Shown here: in pieces, positions 19,609-28,389 of the stretch
Numbering within the stretch: position 1 is the stretch's first letter
How the letters are laid out: each line of letters starts with the position of its first letter
Source: Desulfosporosinus sp. HMP52
Lineage (GTDB): Bacteria > Bacillota > Desulfitobacteriia > Desulfitobacteriales > Desulfitobacteriaceae
Direction: 5' to 3'
DNA length: 64,000 nucleotides
Assembly: GCF_000765145.1 (NCBI RefSeq)
Contig: NZ_JMGA01000024.1
Span: 1 to 64,000, forward strand
The notes under the pieces: generated by a model
The model's input: only the letters and a program-made list of their open reading frames with translations
What the model was told of the DNA's origin: nothing
The model's database searches: none
Program-made: the position numbers and the translations under genes

Positions 19609-19666
19609 TTGACAAACACATTAGTCAATACTAATATATGAATTAGATATTAGTGCGCACTAATAT
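19609..19666 (+). promoter_or_regulatory. Promoter and tandem operators of the cmtR-cadA operon
   Basis: TTGACA (19609-19614) and TAATAT (19632-19637) are 17 bases apart, a near-perfect vegetative promoter. The motif ATTAGT-N4-ACTAAT occurs twice: 19620-19635, between and over the promoter boxes, and 19649-19664, inside a perfect 20-bp palindrome (19647-19666) at the start of the message. Spacing is 29 bp. The arrangement fits repression by the ArsR-family protein encoded next. Confidence 0.85.
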
Positions 19667-19682
19667 ATGGAGGTTAATTACA

Positions 19683-20054
19683 ATGGATTATCTAGACCTT
19701 AAAGTGAAATTTTTAAAGGGGTTTGCTGATCGGACTCGTCTGGAAATACTGGAGTCAATAAAGGACGCAGAGAAAACTGTGCTGCAAATCGTTAGCGAAA
19801 TCCACGGAAACCAATCTAATATTTCCCAACATTTAGCCTGTTTAAAAGGATGCGGTATCGTTACAGCACGCCAAGAAGGAAAATACATCTATTATTCGCT
19901 GCGCGATGAACAAGTCAGACGCCTGCTAACAATGTTTGATACTGTCTTAGGTGATGTAGAACAACAAGTAGCGTCCTGCGATAAAAACGACCAATGCCTT
20001 TGCGGAAAGAGTGAGTTGAAATGTCTAACAAAAAGAAGAATAATATCTCCTTGA
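19683..20054 (+). CDS. ArsR-family metal sensor, CmtR-like
   Basis: A 123-aa winged-helix repressor that would release the cadA promoter on binding Cd/Pb-type ions. The recognition helix region reads NQSNISQHLACLKGCGIV; Cys53 and Cys57 are spaced as the two cysteines on the DNA-binding helix of CmtR, and the Cys-rich C-terminal tail (Cys99, 105, 107, 114) can supply the third ligand. The ELCVCD site of CadC is absent. ATG 19683 follows GGAGG; the open frame upstream runs through the operator. It overlaps the ATPase gene by 34 bases. Confidence 0.88.
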   Translation: MDYLDLKVKFLKGFADRTRLEILESIKDAEKTVLQIVSEIHGNQSNISQHLACLKGCGIVTARQEGKYIYYSLRDEQVRRLLTMFDTVLGDVEQQVASCDKNDQCLCGKSELKCLTKRRIISP

Positions 20055-22327
20055 AAAAGGACATCAGTTCTTGTTGTCAACCAGAGAAAAGTAAGAATCA
20101 GTTTCCAATATTTTTACAGACAGAAGCACCTATTATTTCCAGTTGCAGTTGTTGTAGTGATGATCCTGATTCATGTGAGATTCCAGATCAAAACCTTAAC
20201 CACACTCAGGAATTAACTGGATACATACAGGAATTTCGAATCGAAGGCATGGATTGTGGGGTTTGTGCCCAGACGCTTGAGAAGTACCTAAGAACATTAC
20301 CAACAGTAAAAGATGTGAAGGTGAACTTCTCAACTGGTAAAATGCAGCTAATACACGATATGACAATTGAAGAAGTTATTAAAGCAGTAAAAAAATCCGG
20401 CTTTAAAGCTACATTAACTTCAAGAAATAGAGAAAAGTCGAATGTACCTGTATCAGTTCCTAAAAGATTTATGGTCTCACTCAGCACATTCTCCGGTATT
20501 TTCTTACTATTGGGCTATCTCAGCTCCAAATTACCTGCTGTTCCGGAGTATCTTACCGTAATAATGTACTTAGTATCCCTCTTGACCGGAGGATATCGAC
20601 CAACGAAAAGTGCCTATTACGCTCTAAAAAGCAAGTCATTAGACATGAATGTTCTTATGACCACAGCTGCTTTTGGTGCAGCATTCATTGGGCAATGGTT
20701 GGAAGCTGCAACAGTGGTTTGGTTGTTTTCTTTGGGTAACACCTTGCAAAGTAAAACCATTGATAAGGCGCGAAAATCAATTCGTGACTTAATGAACTTG
20801 ACACCTCCCGAAGCATGGTTAAAAATTGGCCAAGATTTGAGCCGTGTATCTGTTGAAGATATTTCGATTGGCGATATTATTGTTGTAAAGCCTGGAGAAA
20901 AAATTCCCATAGATGGCGAAATCATCTCCGGAACTTCAAGTATTAATCAAGCGCCAATTACCGGAGAGTCAATTCCTGTCGACAAAAGTACTGGAGATAC
21001 GGTATTTGCTGGGACTATCAATGAGAACGGTTCAATCGAAGTCAGAGTTAGCAAGCTGATCGAAGATACTACAATCTCGAAGATTATTCATCTTGTTGAG
21101 GAAGCCCAAGAGAAAAAGGCCCAAACCCAAGCCATTGTGGATCGTTTTGCTAAGGTTTACACACCTATTGTATTTGTTTTAGCCCTGCTAACCATGGTTA
21201 TTCCACCTTTGCTTGGTTCAGGCACGTGGCATGAGTGGTTCTACAAAGCATTAGAGTTACTCGTAATAGCCTGCCCTTGCGCCTTAGTTATATCAACTCC
21301 TGTCGCCATCGTATCAGCAATTGGGAACGCGGCCAAAAACGGAATCTTAATTAAAGGAGGTACCTCCTTAGAGGTTGCTGGTACTGTGCAAGTGATTGCT
21401 TTTGATAAAACTGGTACTCTAACCGCTGGCAAACCAAAAGTCTCACGAATTATTCCGGTAGATGGCTCTGAGCAAGTGATTATAAGTGTTGCTCGAACTA
21501 TTGAAGAATACTCCCACCATCCAATTGCGCTAGCAATATTAGACTATGCAATTGCCTACAATATTTCCGGTCAGCAAGCAGATTCCTTTAAGGCTATTGT
21601 CGGCAAGGGGGCTGAGGCATCTATTAACGGAACGCAATATTATGCTGGTAAACCGAACCTATTTACAGAATTGGGATTAGTTATTAATCTTGATATACAA
21701 AGCCTTATTGTTGATGCACAGAATGAAGGTAACACCGTTATTGTTGTAGGAACTCGGGCAAAAATATTAGGTATGATTTTAGTTGCTGATTTTGTACGAG
21801 ATGTAAGCGTTGGTGCTTTGAACAAGCTAAAGAGTTTGGGTATCGAACAAATCCTTATGCTCACTGGCGACAACGAAGGAACTGCCAGAAAAGTGGCCTC
21901 TGAGACTGGAGTTGATCGATACTTCGCTGAATTACTCCCTGCAGACAAAGCAAATATGATTAGAGAGCTTCAAATGCAAGGGAAAGTTATTGCAATGGTT
22001 GGTGATGGTATCAATGATGCCCCTGCATTAGCTACTGCTAATATTGGAATAGCTATGGGTGGAGCAGGAACTGATACTGCTATGGAAACCGCAGACATTG
22101 TTCTAATGGCGGATAATCTCGAAAAGCTTCCTCATGCCATCAAATTAAGTAGACAAACACTCAGGATTATCAAGCAAAATATTTGGTTTTCCCTTCTCGT
22201 TAAACTAACTGCCTTAGTGCTAATTTTCCCAGGTTGGCTTACTTTATGGGTTGCAGTCCTTAGTGATACTGGCGCAGCAATTATAGTAATATTAAATAGT
22301 ATGCGATTAATGAGACTAAGAGCTTAA
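20021..22327 (+). CDS. cadA: Cd/Zn/Pb-exporting P1B-type ATPase
   Basis: A 768-aa heavy-metal efflux pump. Residues 1-60 form an unusual Cys-rich tail (Cys18-Cys19, Cys42, Cys44-Cys45, Cys52), probably a metal trap. An HMA domain follows with GMDCGVC (Cys79, Cys82). The membrane core has the CPC motif (418-420), the phosphorylation site DKTGTLT (Asp462), TGES in the actuator, HP in the nucleotide domain (SHHPIA) and GDGINDAPAL, typical of Zn/Cd/Pb transporters. It starts inside the end of the sensor gene, so it is translationally coupled. Cobalt or copper pumps are less likely given CPC with the late DTGAA motif. Confidence 0.93.
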   Translation: MSNKKKNNISLKKDISSCCQPEKSKNQFPIFLQTEAPIISSCSCCSDDPDSCEIPDQNLNHTQELTGYIQEFRIEGMDCGVCAQTLEKYLRTLPTVKDVKVNFSTGKMQLIHDMTIEEVIKAVKKSGFKATLTSRNREKSNVPVSVPKRFMVSLSTFSGIFLLLGYLSSKLPAVPEYLTVIMYLVSLLTGGYRPTKSAYYALKSKSLDMNVLMTTAAFGAAFIGQWLEAATVVWLFSLGNTLQSKTIDKARKSIRDLMNLTPPEAWLKIGQDLSRVSVEDISIGDIIVVKPGEKIPIDGEIISGTSSINQAPITGESIPVDKSTGDTVFAGTINENGSIEVRVSKLIEDTTISKIIHLVEEAQEKKAQTQAIVDRFAKVYTPIVFVLALLTMVIPPLLGSGTWHEWFYKALELLVIACPCALVISTPVAIVSAIGNAAKNGILIKGGTSLEVAGTVQVIAFDKTGTLTAGKPKVSRIIPVDGSEQVIISVARTIEEYSHHPIALAILDYAIAYNISGQQADSFKAIVGKGAEASINGTQYYAGKPNLFTELGLVINLDIQSLIVDAQNEGNTVIVVGTRAKILGMILVADFVRDVSVGALNKLKSLGIEQILMLTGDNEGTARKVASETGVDRYFAELLPADKANMIRELQMQGKVIAMVGDGINDAPALATANIGIAMGGAGTDTAMETADIVLMADNLEKLPHAIKLSRQTLRIIKQNIWFSLLVKLTALVLIFPGWLTLWVAVLSDTGAAIIVILNSMRLMRLRA

Positions 22328-22370
22328 TATTCGGTTAAAGTGACCAACTTCAGAAGATTTATATAGACAA

Positions 22371-22403
22371 ATTTAAAGACAGCCGAGTCGGCTGTCTTTA
22401 AAT
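22371..22403 (+). terminator. Terminator of cadA, likely bidirectional
   Basis: Perfect 14-bp stem ATTTAAAGACAGCC/GGCTGTCTTTAAAT with a 5-base loop; the T-rich second arm serves as U-tract. It lies between the convergent ends of cadA and the ccm operon and can serve both. Confidence 0.85.
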
Positions 22404-22471
22404 ATTAGCAGAAACTTGTACCTTGAGCTTCCAAATCTGCAAAAAGTAATAACTACGTTAAAAAACTATCT

Positions 22472-22603
22472 TCACTTTTTTCCTAACACCATTTCTAACT
22501 GGTTAAGTTTAGCCTGAATCGTTCTTTCTCTAAAATCCAAGTAAATAACGTAGCCGAATAGTAACCCCCATATCACTGTATATCCCCAAAACAAATAATC
22601 CAT
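22472..22603 (-). CDS. ccmD: Heme exporter subunit CcmD
   Basis: A 43-aa single-span membrane protein (MDYLFWGYTVIWGLLFGYVI, then a charged amphipathic tail ending LGKK). Size, one N-terminal helix and position after ccmC identify CcmD, which helps release heme-loaded CcmE from the CcmABC complex. GGAGG lies 6 bases before ATG 22603, and the gene starts 10 bases after the ccmC stop. It is easily missed because of its length. Last gene of the operon, 70 bases before the terminator. Confidence 0.85.
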   Translation of the reverse strand: MDYLFWGYTVIWGLLFGYVIYLDFRERTIQAKLNQLEMVLGKK

Positions 22604-22613
22604 TGAAACCTCC

Positions 22614-23300
22614 TTAATAAGCTTTTAGAGCCTCACTTATAAGATTTTGTAGTTTGCGTTCCACTTGCTCAATCTTCATGCTTTTTAATAGTAATACGAA
22701 ATAAAGTAAGGTAAACGTTAACAAGCATACCATTAAGGTAGTAAGCATAGAGGGTGGCAGACCAATGTTATTAGCTTCAAAAACAACCGGATGGATAGTC
22801 CGCCACCACCGAACCGCCATGAAGACGATAGGTACGTCTATGAACCCAATGATCCCAAAGACAGCAGCGAGCCTAAGATTTCTTACATGCCCTTTTGCCG
22901 AGTTTCGAATAATTAAATAAGCTAAATAGATAAACCATAAAATCAAGGTTGTGGTCAACCTAGGGTCCCACGTCCACCACGTCCCCCAAGAGGCCCTACC
23001 CCAGATCGGACCCGTAATCAAGACAATTGCTGTAAAAACAACCCCCACTTGGGCCGAGCATCCGGCAATAATATCATATAATTCCAATCTTGTTTTCAAA
23101 AACATTAGGCTTGCTGCAAAAACTACAAAAAAAGCAAAAAAAGCTACCCAAGCTGACGGAACATGGAAATAAAAAATCTTCTGCACCGGCCCCATTTGCC
23201 TCTCTACGGGAACCCAAACAAACACTAAGTACAAGGAAACTAACATTGAAACAAAGGTCGAAGCCAACAGAACCCTTTTTAGTAAAGAAGTATGCTTCAT
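22614..23300 (-). CDS. ccmC: Heme exporter CcmC
   Basis: A 228-aa six-helix membrane protein of the heme-handling family. The tryptophan-rich WWD segment (GRASWGTWWTWDPRLT) faces outside and holds heme for transfer to CcmE, with flanking histidines such as FHVPSAW. Its start overlaps the last base of ccmB. CcsA and CcmF share the WWD motif but are larger. It acts with CcmA, B and D in cytochrome c maturation at the outer face of the membrane. Confidence 0.93.
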   Translation of the reverse strand: MKHTSLLKRVLLASTFVSMLVSLYLVFVWVPVERQMGPVQKIFYFHVPSAWVAFFAFFVVFAASLMFLKTRLELYDIIAGCSAQVGVVFTAIVLITGPIWGRASWGTWWTWDPRLTTTLILWFIYLAYLIIRNSAKGHVRNLRLAAVFGIIGFIDVPIVFMAVRWWRTIHPVVFEANNIGLPPSMLTTLMVCLLTFTLLYFVLLLKSMKIEQVERKLQNLISEALKAY

Positions 23301-23983
23301 TAATCCACCTCCATCAAGTAATCAAACAGCAATAAGGGTACTACTAGAAATACAAGATCGTAAACCAGGATTAGTTTAAGCCACGGCAGATATTGATTAA
23401 GTGTTAATCCAGCAAAGATTGCGGAAGTTGCTTCGATCGAAGCCAATAAAACTGGTACAAGCAGCGGAAATAAGATAACCGGCAGCAAAGCTTCCTTAGA
23501 CCTCAGACTACTGGTTAAGGCTGCAAGAAAGGTTCCCACTAAAATAAAGCCCACCGAACCGAGTAACATGGTTAACAACAAAATCCCCAGAGATCCATCA
23601 ATTTCAAGGTCATAAAAGACAAAGTACAAAGGAAACGTTATTATTTCTACGATGAAAAGCTGTACTAAGCTGCTCGCCGCCTTACCGATATAAATGTGGT
23701 AAGGAGCAATTGGAGATGACAGGATACCTATTAAACAGTCATTAAATCTCTCCCTTGCATAGGTGCGGTTAAGGCCTAGAATTCCGGAAAAAATCAGACT
23801 CATCCAAATAAGACCAGGCAGGATTTCCCTAACAGTCTCTCTCGACGGTTCAAAGGCCATGCTAAAAAGGACTAAAATCAGAACCGAAAAGGTAACCATG
23901 GTTACAACAGATTCTTTTGCTCGAAGCTCGCTGACCAAATCTTTTTTAATGATAGTTGTGATTAGAGCGAGCGCCCGTCCCAT
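23300..23983 (-). CDS. ccmB: Heme exporter permease CcmB
   Basis: A 227-aa protein with about six transmembrane segments and the family opening LITTIIKKDLVSELRAKE. It is the membrane partner of CcmA in the ABC-type complex that releases holo-CcmE. It starts at the base where ccmA ends (23983), the tight spacing expected for stoichiometric subunits. Confidence 0.9.
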   Translation of the reverse strand: MGRALALITTIIKKDLVSELRAKESVVTMVTFSVLILVLFSMAFEPSRETVREILPGLIWMSLIFSGILGLNRTYARERFNDCLIGILSSPIAPYHIYIGKAASSLVQLFIVEIITFPLYFVFYDLEIDGSLGILLLTMLLGSVGFILVGTFLAALTSSLRSKEALLPVILFPLLVPVLLASIEATSAIFAGLTLNQYLPWLKLILVYDLVFLVVPLLLFDYLMEVD

Positions 23984-24681
23984 TAACTGGCCACCTTTTC
24001 AAAGTAGATTCTTTTTAAATCTCCGGATTGAAGATTTTCAGTGGGAAAGTCGGCAGCTATCTGTCCTTTATTGATAATTAGTATCCGATCAATGTCCTCC
24101 ATCCCCTGTTCAAAACTATGGGTTACCATAAGTATGGTTTTCTGACTGGACTTTAGATCTTTTAATACGTCTTGAAGTAAACTTATGCCTTGCTGGTCCA
24201 ATCCTGTAAAAGGTTCATCCAGAAATATTACTTCAGGACTATGAATTAGCGCTCTAGCTATGGATAGACGCTGCAGCATGCCTCTCGAAAAGGTGTAGAC
24301 CGGTTCATTTAAGGCTAACAAGAGCCCAACCTTTTTAATAACCGATATAATTTGCTCTTCCAAATGACGAACATCATATAGACGCCCGTAAAACCGAAGA
24401 TTTTCATAGGCTGTAAGCTCCGGATACAAGAAAGAGCTATGTGAAAGGATACCAATTTTACGTTTTAATTCACCTTTAAGGTTAACAAACGATTGTTTGC
24501 CGATTTTAACTTCTCCTGAATCGGGTTTGGAAATTAAAGCCAGGATTTTCAGGAGCGTCGATTTCCCGGCCCCATTAGGTCCTAAAACAGCTGTGAACTC
24601 CCCCTTAGGAATCATTAAAGAAATGTCCCTTAGTACGTTTCTGTTACCGTAGGTTTTAGATAAATTAATCCCTTCTATCAA
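23983..24681 (-). CDS. ccmA: Heme exporter ATPase CcmA
   Basis: A 232-aa ABC ATPase: Walker A GPNGAGKST, signature FSRGMLQRLSIARAL, Walker B VIFLDEPFTGLD and switch His in VTHSFEQG. SRGM in place of SGGQ is common in CcmA. It hydrolyses ATP to free heme-loaded CcmE from CcmC/D. Its start overlaps the preceding membrane-protein gene by 17 bases and it is followed by ccmB. Confidence 0.92.
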   Translation of the reverse strand: MIEGINLSKTYGNRNVLRDISLMIPKGEFTAVLGPNGAGKSTLLKILALISKPDSGEVKIGKQSFVNLKGELKRKIGILSHSSFLYPELTAYENLRFYGRLYDVRHLEEQIISVIKKVGLLLALNEPVYTFSRGMLQRLSIARALIHSPEVIFLDEPFTGLDQQGISLLQDVLKDLKSSQKTILMVTHSFEQGMEDIDRILIINKGQIAADFPTENLQSGDLKRIYFEKVAS

Positions 24682-25135
24682 CGATCCGTCCCCTCTCTTC
24701 TTCCATTTTCTTAAGAAGAGCCTTATAACTAGCTAATGTCTTAGTATATTCTTCTTGAGTAATTTTCCCTTGGGCAAAGTGCTCTTCGAGTTGGCGAGTT
24801 TTGGCTAAAATTATTTGCTTTTTGATCTCTGAATTAGCCACATCAGTTTGAGATTCTACCTCTTGAGCCTTGGCTTGGTTTTTGCGGCCTCTGTATAGGA
24901 AGGTGCCTGGAATCATGACGAGCATTAAGCCCATAAAAGCTACCAAGACGTGAGGATCAAGACCCTTTAACGTGCTTTTATTCCACTTTGCCATATGGCT
25001 CGAAGAATGAAACAGTACTTTGTCCTGGTATCCTGCGTTAAGAGTGGGGGTTGCCTGAACTCCCAAAGCAGGAAAAAGGGAGAAAACTGTAAGACTACCT
25101 AAAACCATTAGCATTTTAACCCTTTTCATTGTCAT
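24665..25135 (-). CDS. Small membrane protein of the ccm operon with SHOCT-like tail
   Basis: A protein of about 156 aa. It has an N-terminal signal sequence, a 40-residue external stretch, one transmembrane helix (about 62-82, VLVAFMGLMLVMIPGTFLY) and a cytoplasmic coiled tail ending in a SHOCT-like motif (LEEHFAQGKITQEEYTKTL). It overlaps the ccmI-like gene by 20 bases and ccmA by 17, so it is certainly part of the maturation operon, but it corresponds to no standard Ccm subunit. ATG at 25135 or two codons later could be the start. It may organise the CcmABCD complex. Confidence 0.65.
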   Translation of the reverse strand: MTMKRVKMLMVLGSLTVFSLFPALGVQATPTLNAGYQDKVLFHSSSHMAKWNKSTLKGLDPHVLVAFMGLMLVMIPGTFLYRGRKNQAKAQEVESQTDVANSEIKKQIILAKTRQLEEHFAQGKITQEEYTKTLASYKALLKKMEEERGRIVDRRD

Positions 25136-25484
25136 CTGATCCTTCTAGACTTATTAAGTCAGCTTCGATTTCTTCTTCTAATTTTCTAACCAGATCCCTT
25201 TCGGTTACTCCAGAAACTTTGTCGTGATCTTTGAGCAGTCGTACAGCTTTTTCTTTATGTAAAGCTTTCAATTCCTGATAATCATCGACAGTCAGCTTAT
25301 GCATATTAAAGTCAAATTCGATTTCTCCTAGGGAGGACATGACTATTTCTTTTTGCTGTTCATAGCCGAGGGGTATATTTTTCGCCGGCTTAACTTTCAA
25401 GTTATGAATATCCTTTTGAATTAATGGATATCCGATAATGGCTATAGCGCTAGCAATCATGACTAACCCAATAACAAGTTCCAA
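25116..25484 (-). CDS. CcmI-like cytochrome c biogenesis membrane protein
   Basis: A 122-aa protein with one N-terminal helix (ELVIGLVMIASAIAIIGYPL) and a cytoplasmic segment EIEFDFNMHKLTVDDYQELK. The latter matches the N-terminal module of CcmI (a short Leu/Glu/Asp segment, then K-L-x-x-x-D-Y). The TPR domain of proteobacterial CcmI that holds apocytochrome is absent. TTG 25484 with AGGAGGGG 7 bases upstream is the only good start. It lies directly after ccmH. Confidence 0.65.
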   Translation of the reverse strand: MELVIGLVMIASAIAIIGYPLIQKDIHNLKVKPAKNIPLGYEQQKEIVMSSLGEIEFDFNMHKLTVDDYQELKALHKEKAVRLLKDHDKVSGVTERDLVRKLEEEIEADLISLEGSDDNEKG

Positions 25485-25495
25485 TGCAACCCCTC

Positions 25496-25978
25496 CTATA
25501 AATACTTTTTAAATTCCTCTTCTACCCTGGCCTCATAATAATCATCCAGAGCCCCGGGTTTGGTTTTTGCTTGACTTTTTTTCACACTTGGAACCTTGAC
25601 CCATCGACTTAGAGCCAAATATATCAAGGTTCCTCCCATCATAATCCCTAGGAAAGGAGTAACCCAAGCCATTAAATTAAAGCCCTTTTTAGGAGGACTT
25701 GTTAAAATTCCTTCTCCATACTGATCAACATAGGTTTTAATAATTTCTACCTTCGTCTGCCCTAATGCGAGTTTTTGGCGTATTTCTTCTTTAATCTGCT
25801 GGGCAGTAGAATCTTGACACGCTGCTACAGACATACTTTCGGCAAAACAAGCTGGGCAAATCAAGCTGTTTTCAATATCGCTTTGAGTACTGGCTAAAGC
25901 AGGGGAAATGTTTAGCAGTAAAAAGCTCCCCAGGAGAATCCAGGTCAGGCTTATCTTTCTAACTAACCCTCTTACCAT
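25496..25978 (-). CDS. ccmH: Thiol-disulfide protein CcmH
   Basis: A 160-aa protein: signal sequence to about residue 30, then the CcmH domain with CPAC (Cys41, Cys44), which reduces apocytochrome CxxCH cysteines, and a C-terminal transmembrane anchor (about 103-123). The redox motif lies outside the membrane. ATG 25978 with GGAGAGGTG is preferred over an earlier in-frame start, giving a 20-base overlap with ccmF. Works with CcmF in heme ligation. Confidence 0.9.
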   Translation of the reverse strand: MVRGLVRKISLTWILLGSFLLLNISPALASTQSDIENSLICPACFAESMSVAACQDSTAQQIKEEIRQKLALGQTKVEIIKTYVDQYGEGILTSPPKKGFNLMAWVTPFLGIMMGGTLIYLALSRWVKVPSVKKSQAKTKPGALDDYYEARVEEEFKKYL

Positions 25979-27950
25979 AGGACACCTCTCCTCTCCCAAG
26001 ATATCGGCTTCCAACCCCACTACCCTTTCCGGGCCATAGAGCGAATATAACCCCTATGACAATAACCCATCCCCCTGTCCATAGCCATTTAATCTGAGGG
26101 TTGATATGGATCTTAAAAATTGCTGACCCGTCATCCTCCCATCCTGTTAAGAGGACGTAAAAGTCTTCTTTAAACGTCGAGATAATGGCTGGTTCCGTCA
26201 TGGGTTGTTCTGATGTTGAGTAAAAAACCTTCTCCACTTGTAAGTTCCCCATATCATAATTATTCTTGATCACTCTCAAATCGGCATAAATAACCTCCAT
26301 ATTATCCCTTGAGGTTTGCTGAAGTCCCTTAAAAGAGATAGTATAGTCTCCTACTACAGCAGTTTCTCCTGGCTTGAACGTTTTGACAGCTTCACTGTTA
26401 AATACATTTGAGCCTGTGATCCCTACAATCATCATCACAATTCCCATATGAATCACATAGCCGCCATAGCGCCGTCTGTTTTTGCTTAAGAGCCTGATTA
26501 AGGATACTATGAGATTCTCTCCAGTCAACTTTTTTCTTACCCGAACTCCTTTAAGAATATCCTGGAGCGTTGAAGAAATCACAAAAACGCAGATAGTGTA
26601 GGCAATTAAAGCATAGGGTTTGGTAATTCCGCCTATAAAAACCATCACTAACATGCCTATGATCGCAATAATCCATGGCCACAGGAAATTTTTAGCGATA
26701 TTTTCAAAATTGGCCTTTCTCCATGCGATCAAAGGGCAAATTCCCATGAGCAACGTAAAGGCTAACCCTATGGGTGCGTTGACCTGATTAAAGAAAGGGA
26801 TTCCCACTGCAATTTTTTGGCCTACAACGGCTTCTGAAACAATAGGGAAAACAGTTCCCCAAAAGATACTAAAGGCGGAGCCCACGAGTAACAAATTGTT
26901 TAATAAAAAGCTGCTTTCCTTAGATATATAGGATTCAAACTGATTTCCTTGTCGAAGCAGATTGATTCTGTCAGCTACCAGATATAAGGCTGCTAAAATT
27001 ATTAATGAGGTAAAGATCAGGAAGTAAGCACCTAAGCTAGAATTCCCGAAGGCATGAACTGAAGCGACAACCCCACTTCGGACTAAGAACGTTCCAAAAA
27101 GCGTTAAGCCGAAAGTAACGATAATCAAGACCATGTTCCATATCTTAAGCATATTTTTACGTTCCTGGACCATGACCGAATGAAGGAAAGCAGAACCGGT
27201 AAGCCAAGGCATTAACGAAGCATTTTCTACGGGGTCCCAGGCCCAGTAACCACCCCAGCCCAATTCTACATAGGCCCACTGGGCCCCAAATAGATTACCC
27301 AGTGTTAAAAACAGCCATGAGATAAGTGTCCATTTTCGAGTCAGCTTAATCCACTGGTCACCGGGATTTTTCATAATGAGGGCTGCCATCGCGAAGGCAA
27401 AGGGGACAGTAAAACCAACATAGCCTAGATATAAGGTAACTGGGTGAATTACCATCCCCGGGTTCTGAAGCATTGGGTTCATACCCATTCCATCCGGTGG
27501 CGGACTTAGTAGCTGTACAAAAGGTTGAGAAACAAAATTTAGCATAAATAAGAAAAATACACTGACCACCATCATGATAGGACTGGCGTAGGGGATATAC
27601 TCTCTATTTTCTTTCGAAACTGTAACAAGAGCTGCTAATAGAACAAGTATCCAAGCCCAGAATAATAGGGAACCGGCATTTCCCGCCCACAGAGCCGTTA
27701 ATTTATAGATCGCAGGCAGATCCTGACTTGTATACTGGGTTACATATTCAATGGAAAAATCGCCGGTTATTAAAGCATAGAGCATAGCAAGGACGCTTAT
27801 CGTCGTAAATAGTGCTGTTCCATAGACGGCATTTTTAGCGCTTAGGAGATATTTTAGTCCTCTATTACTATTAAACAAAAAGAAAGCAACTACGGAATAG
27901 ATCCCCATTCCAAAGGCAATCGACAACCCGATAGTACCTATATTGGCCAC
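25959..27950 (-). CDS. ccmF: Cytochrome c heme lyase CcmF
   Basis: A 663-aa polytopic protein with about fifteen transmembrane segments. The WWD heme-handling motif reads GGYWAWDPVENASLMPWL, and the conserved HPVTLYLGYVGF and HAFGNSSLG segments carry the heme-ligand histidines. It ligates heme from CcmE to apocytochrome c. GTG 27950 follows GGGAGG. Full length for the family. Between ccmE and ccmH. Confidence 0.95.
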   Translation of the reverse strand: MANIGTIGLSIAFGMGIYSVVAFFLFNSNRGLKYLLSAKNAVYGTALFTTISVLAMLYALITGDFSIEYVTQYTSQDLPAIYKLTALWAGNAGSLLFWAWILVLLAALVTVSKENREYIPYASPIMMVVSVFFLFMLNFVSQPFVQLLSPPPDGMGMNPMLQNPGMVIHPVTLYLGYVGFTVPFAFAMAALIMKNPGDQWIKLTRKWTLISWLFLTLGNLFGAQWAYVELGWGGYWAWDPVENASLMPWLTGSAFLHSVMVQERKNMLKIWNMVLIIVTFGLTLFGTFLVRSGVVASVHAFGNSSLGAYFLIFTSLIILAALYLVADRINLLRQGNQFESYISKESSFLLNNLLLVGSAFSIFWGTVFPIVSEAVVGQKIAVGIPFFNQVNAPIGLAFTLLMGICPLIAWRKANFENIAKNFLWPWIIAIIGMLVMVFIGGITKPYALIAYTICVFVISSTLQDILKGVRVRKKLTGENLIVSLIRLLSKNRRRYGGYVIHMGIVMMIVGITGSNVFNSEAVKTFKPGETAVVGDYTISFKGLQQTSRDNMEVIYADLRVIKNNYDMGNLQVEKVFYSTSEQPMTEPAIISTFKEDFYVLLTGWEDDGSAIFKIHINPQIKWLWTGGWVIVIGVIFALWPGKGSGVGSRYLGRGEVSYGKRVS

Positions 27951-27973
27951 AATGATGTCCTCCCATTTTCTAT

Positions 27974-28375
27974 TTATTGTTGTTCTTCATATTTTGAAGG
28001 ACATTTGGTCATTACTTTATCGGCTAGAAAAACTTGTTCAACTGTGTATTTCCCATCCACTATTACATCAATTCCATCATTAAAATTATCAGGCTTAACT
28101 CCTTTATATAAAACAGGCATAGTTTCTTTTTGATCTTCTGAGATCATTTCAAACCTTAATTCCACTTTAGATGGTTCCCACTTAACACTTTCACCGACTA
28201 ATTTACCACTTACTTTAAGATTTTGTTCCCCTAATTTTCCTTTATCTGCGCTAGCCGTTACTTCATTAATGGTCATGTAATACGTCTTAGCATTGTTAAA
28301 ACTGCTGACCATCAAGTAACCAAATGCCCCTAGTAGTACAGATAGTGCAAAGATAAGCTTTATCTTCTTGGGCAT
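27974..28375 (-). CDS. ccmE: Heme chaperone CcmE, CxxxY variant
   Basis: A 133-aa protein: N-terminal membrane anchor (about 5-24) and a small OB-fold beta-barrel domain outside. In classical CcmE the C-terminal HxxxY motif binds heme covalently through His. Here the segment is VMTKCPSKYEE, i.e. CxxxY with Cys125 and Tyr129. CxxxY CcmEs are known from some archaea and sulfate reducers. ATG 28375 follows AGGAGGGG. First canonical ccm gene of the operon. Confidence 0.88.
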   Translation of the reverse strand: MPKKIKLIFALSVLLGAFGYLMVSSFNNAKTYYMTINEVTASADKGKLGEQNLKVSGKLVGESVKWEPSKVELRFEMISEDQKETMPVLYKGVKPDNFNDGIDVIVDGKYTVEQVFLADKVMTKCPSKYEEQQ

Positions 28376-28389
28376 TATCACCCCTCCTC

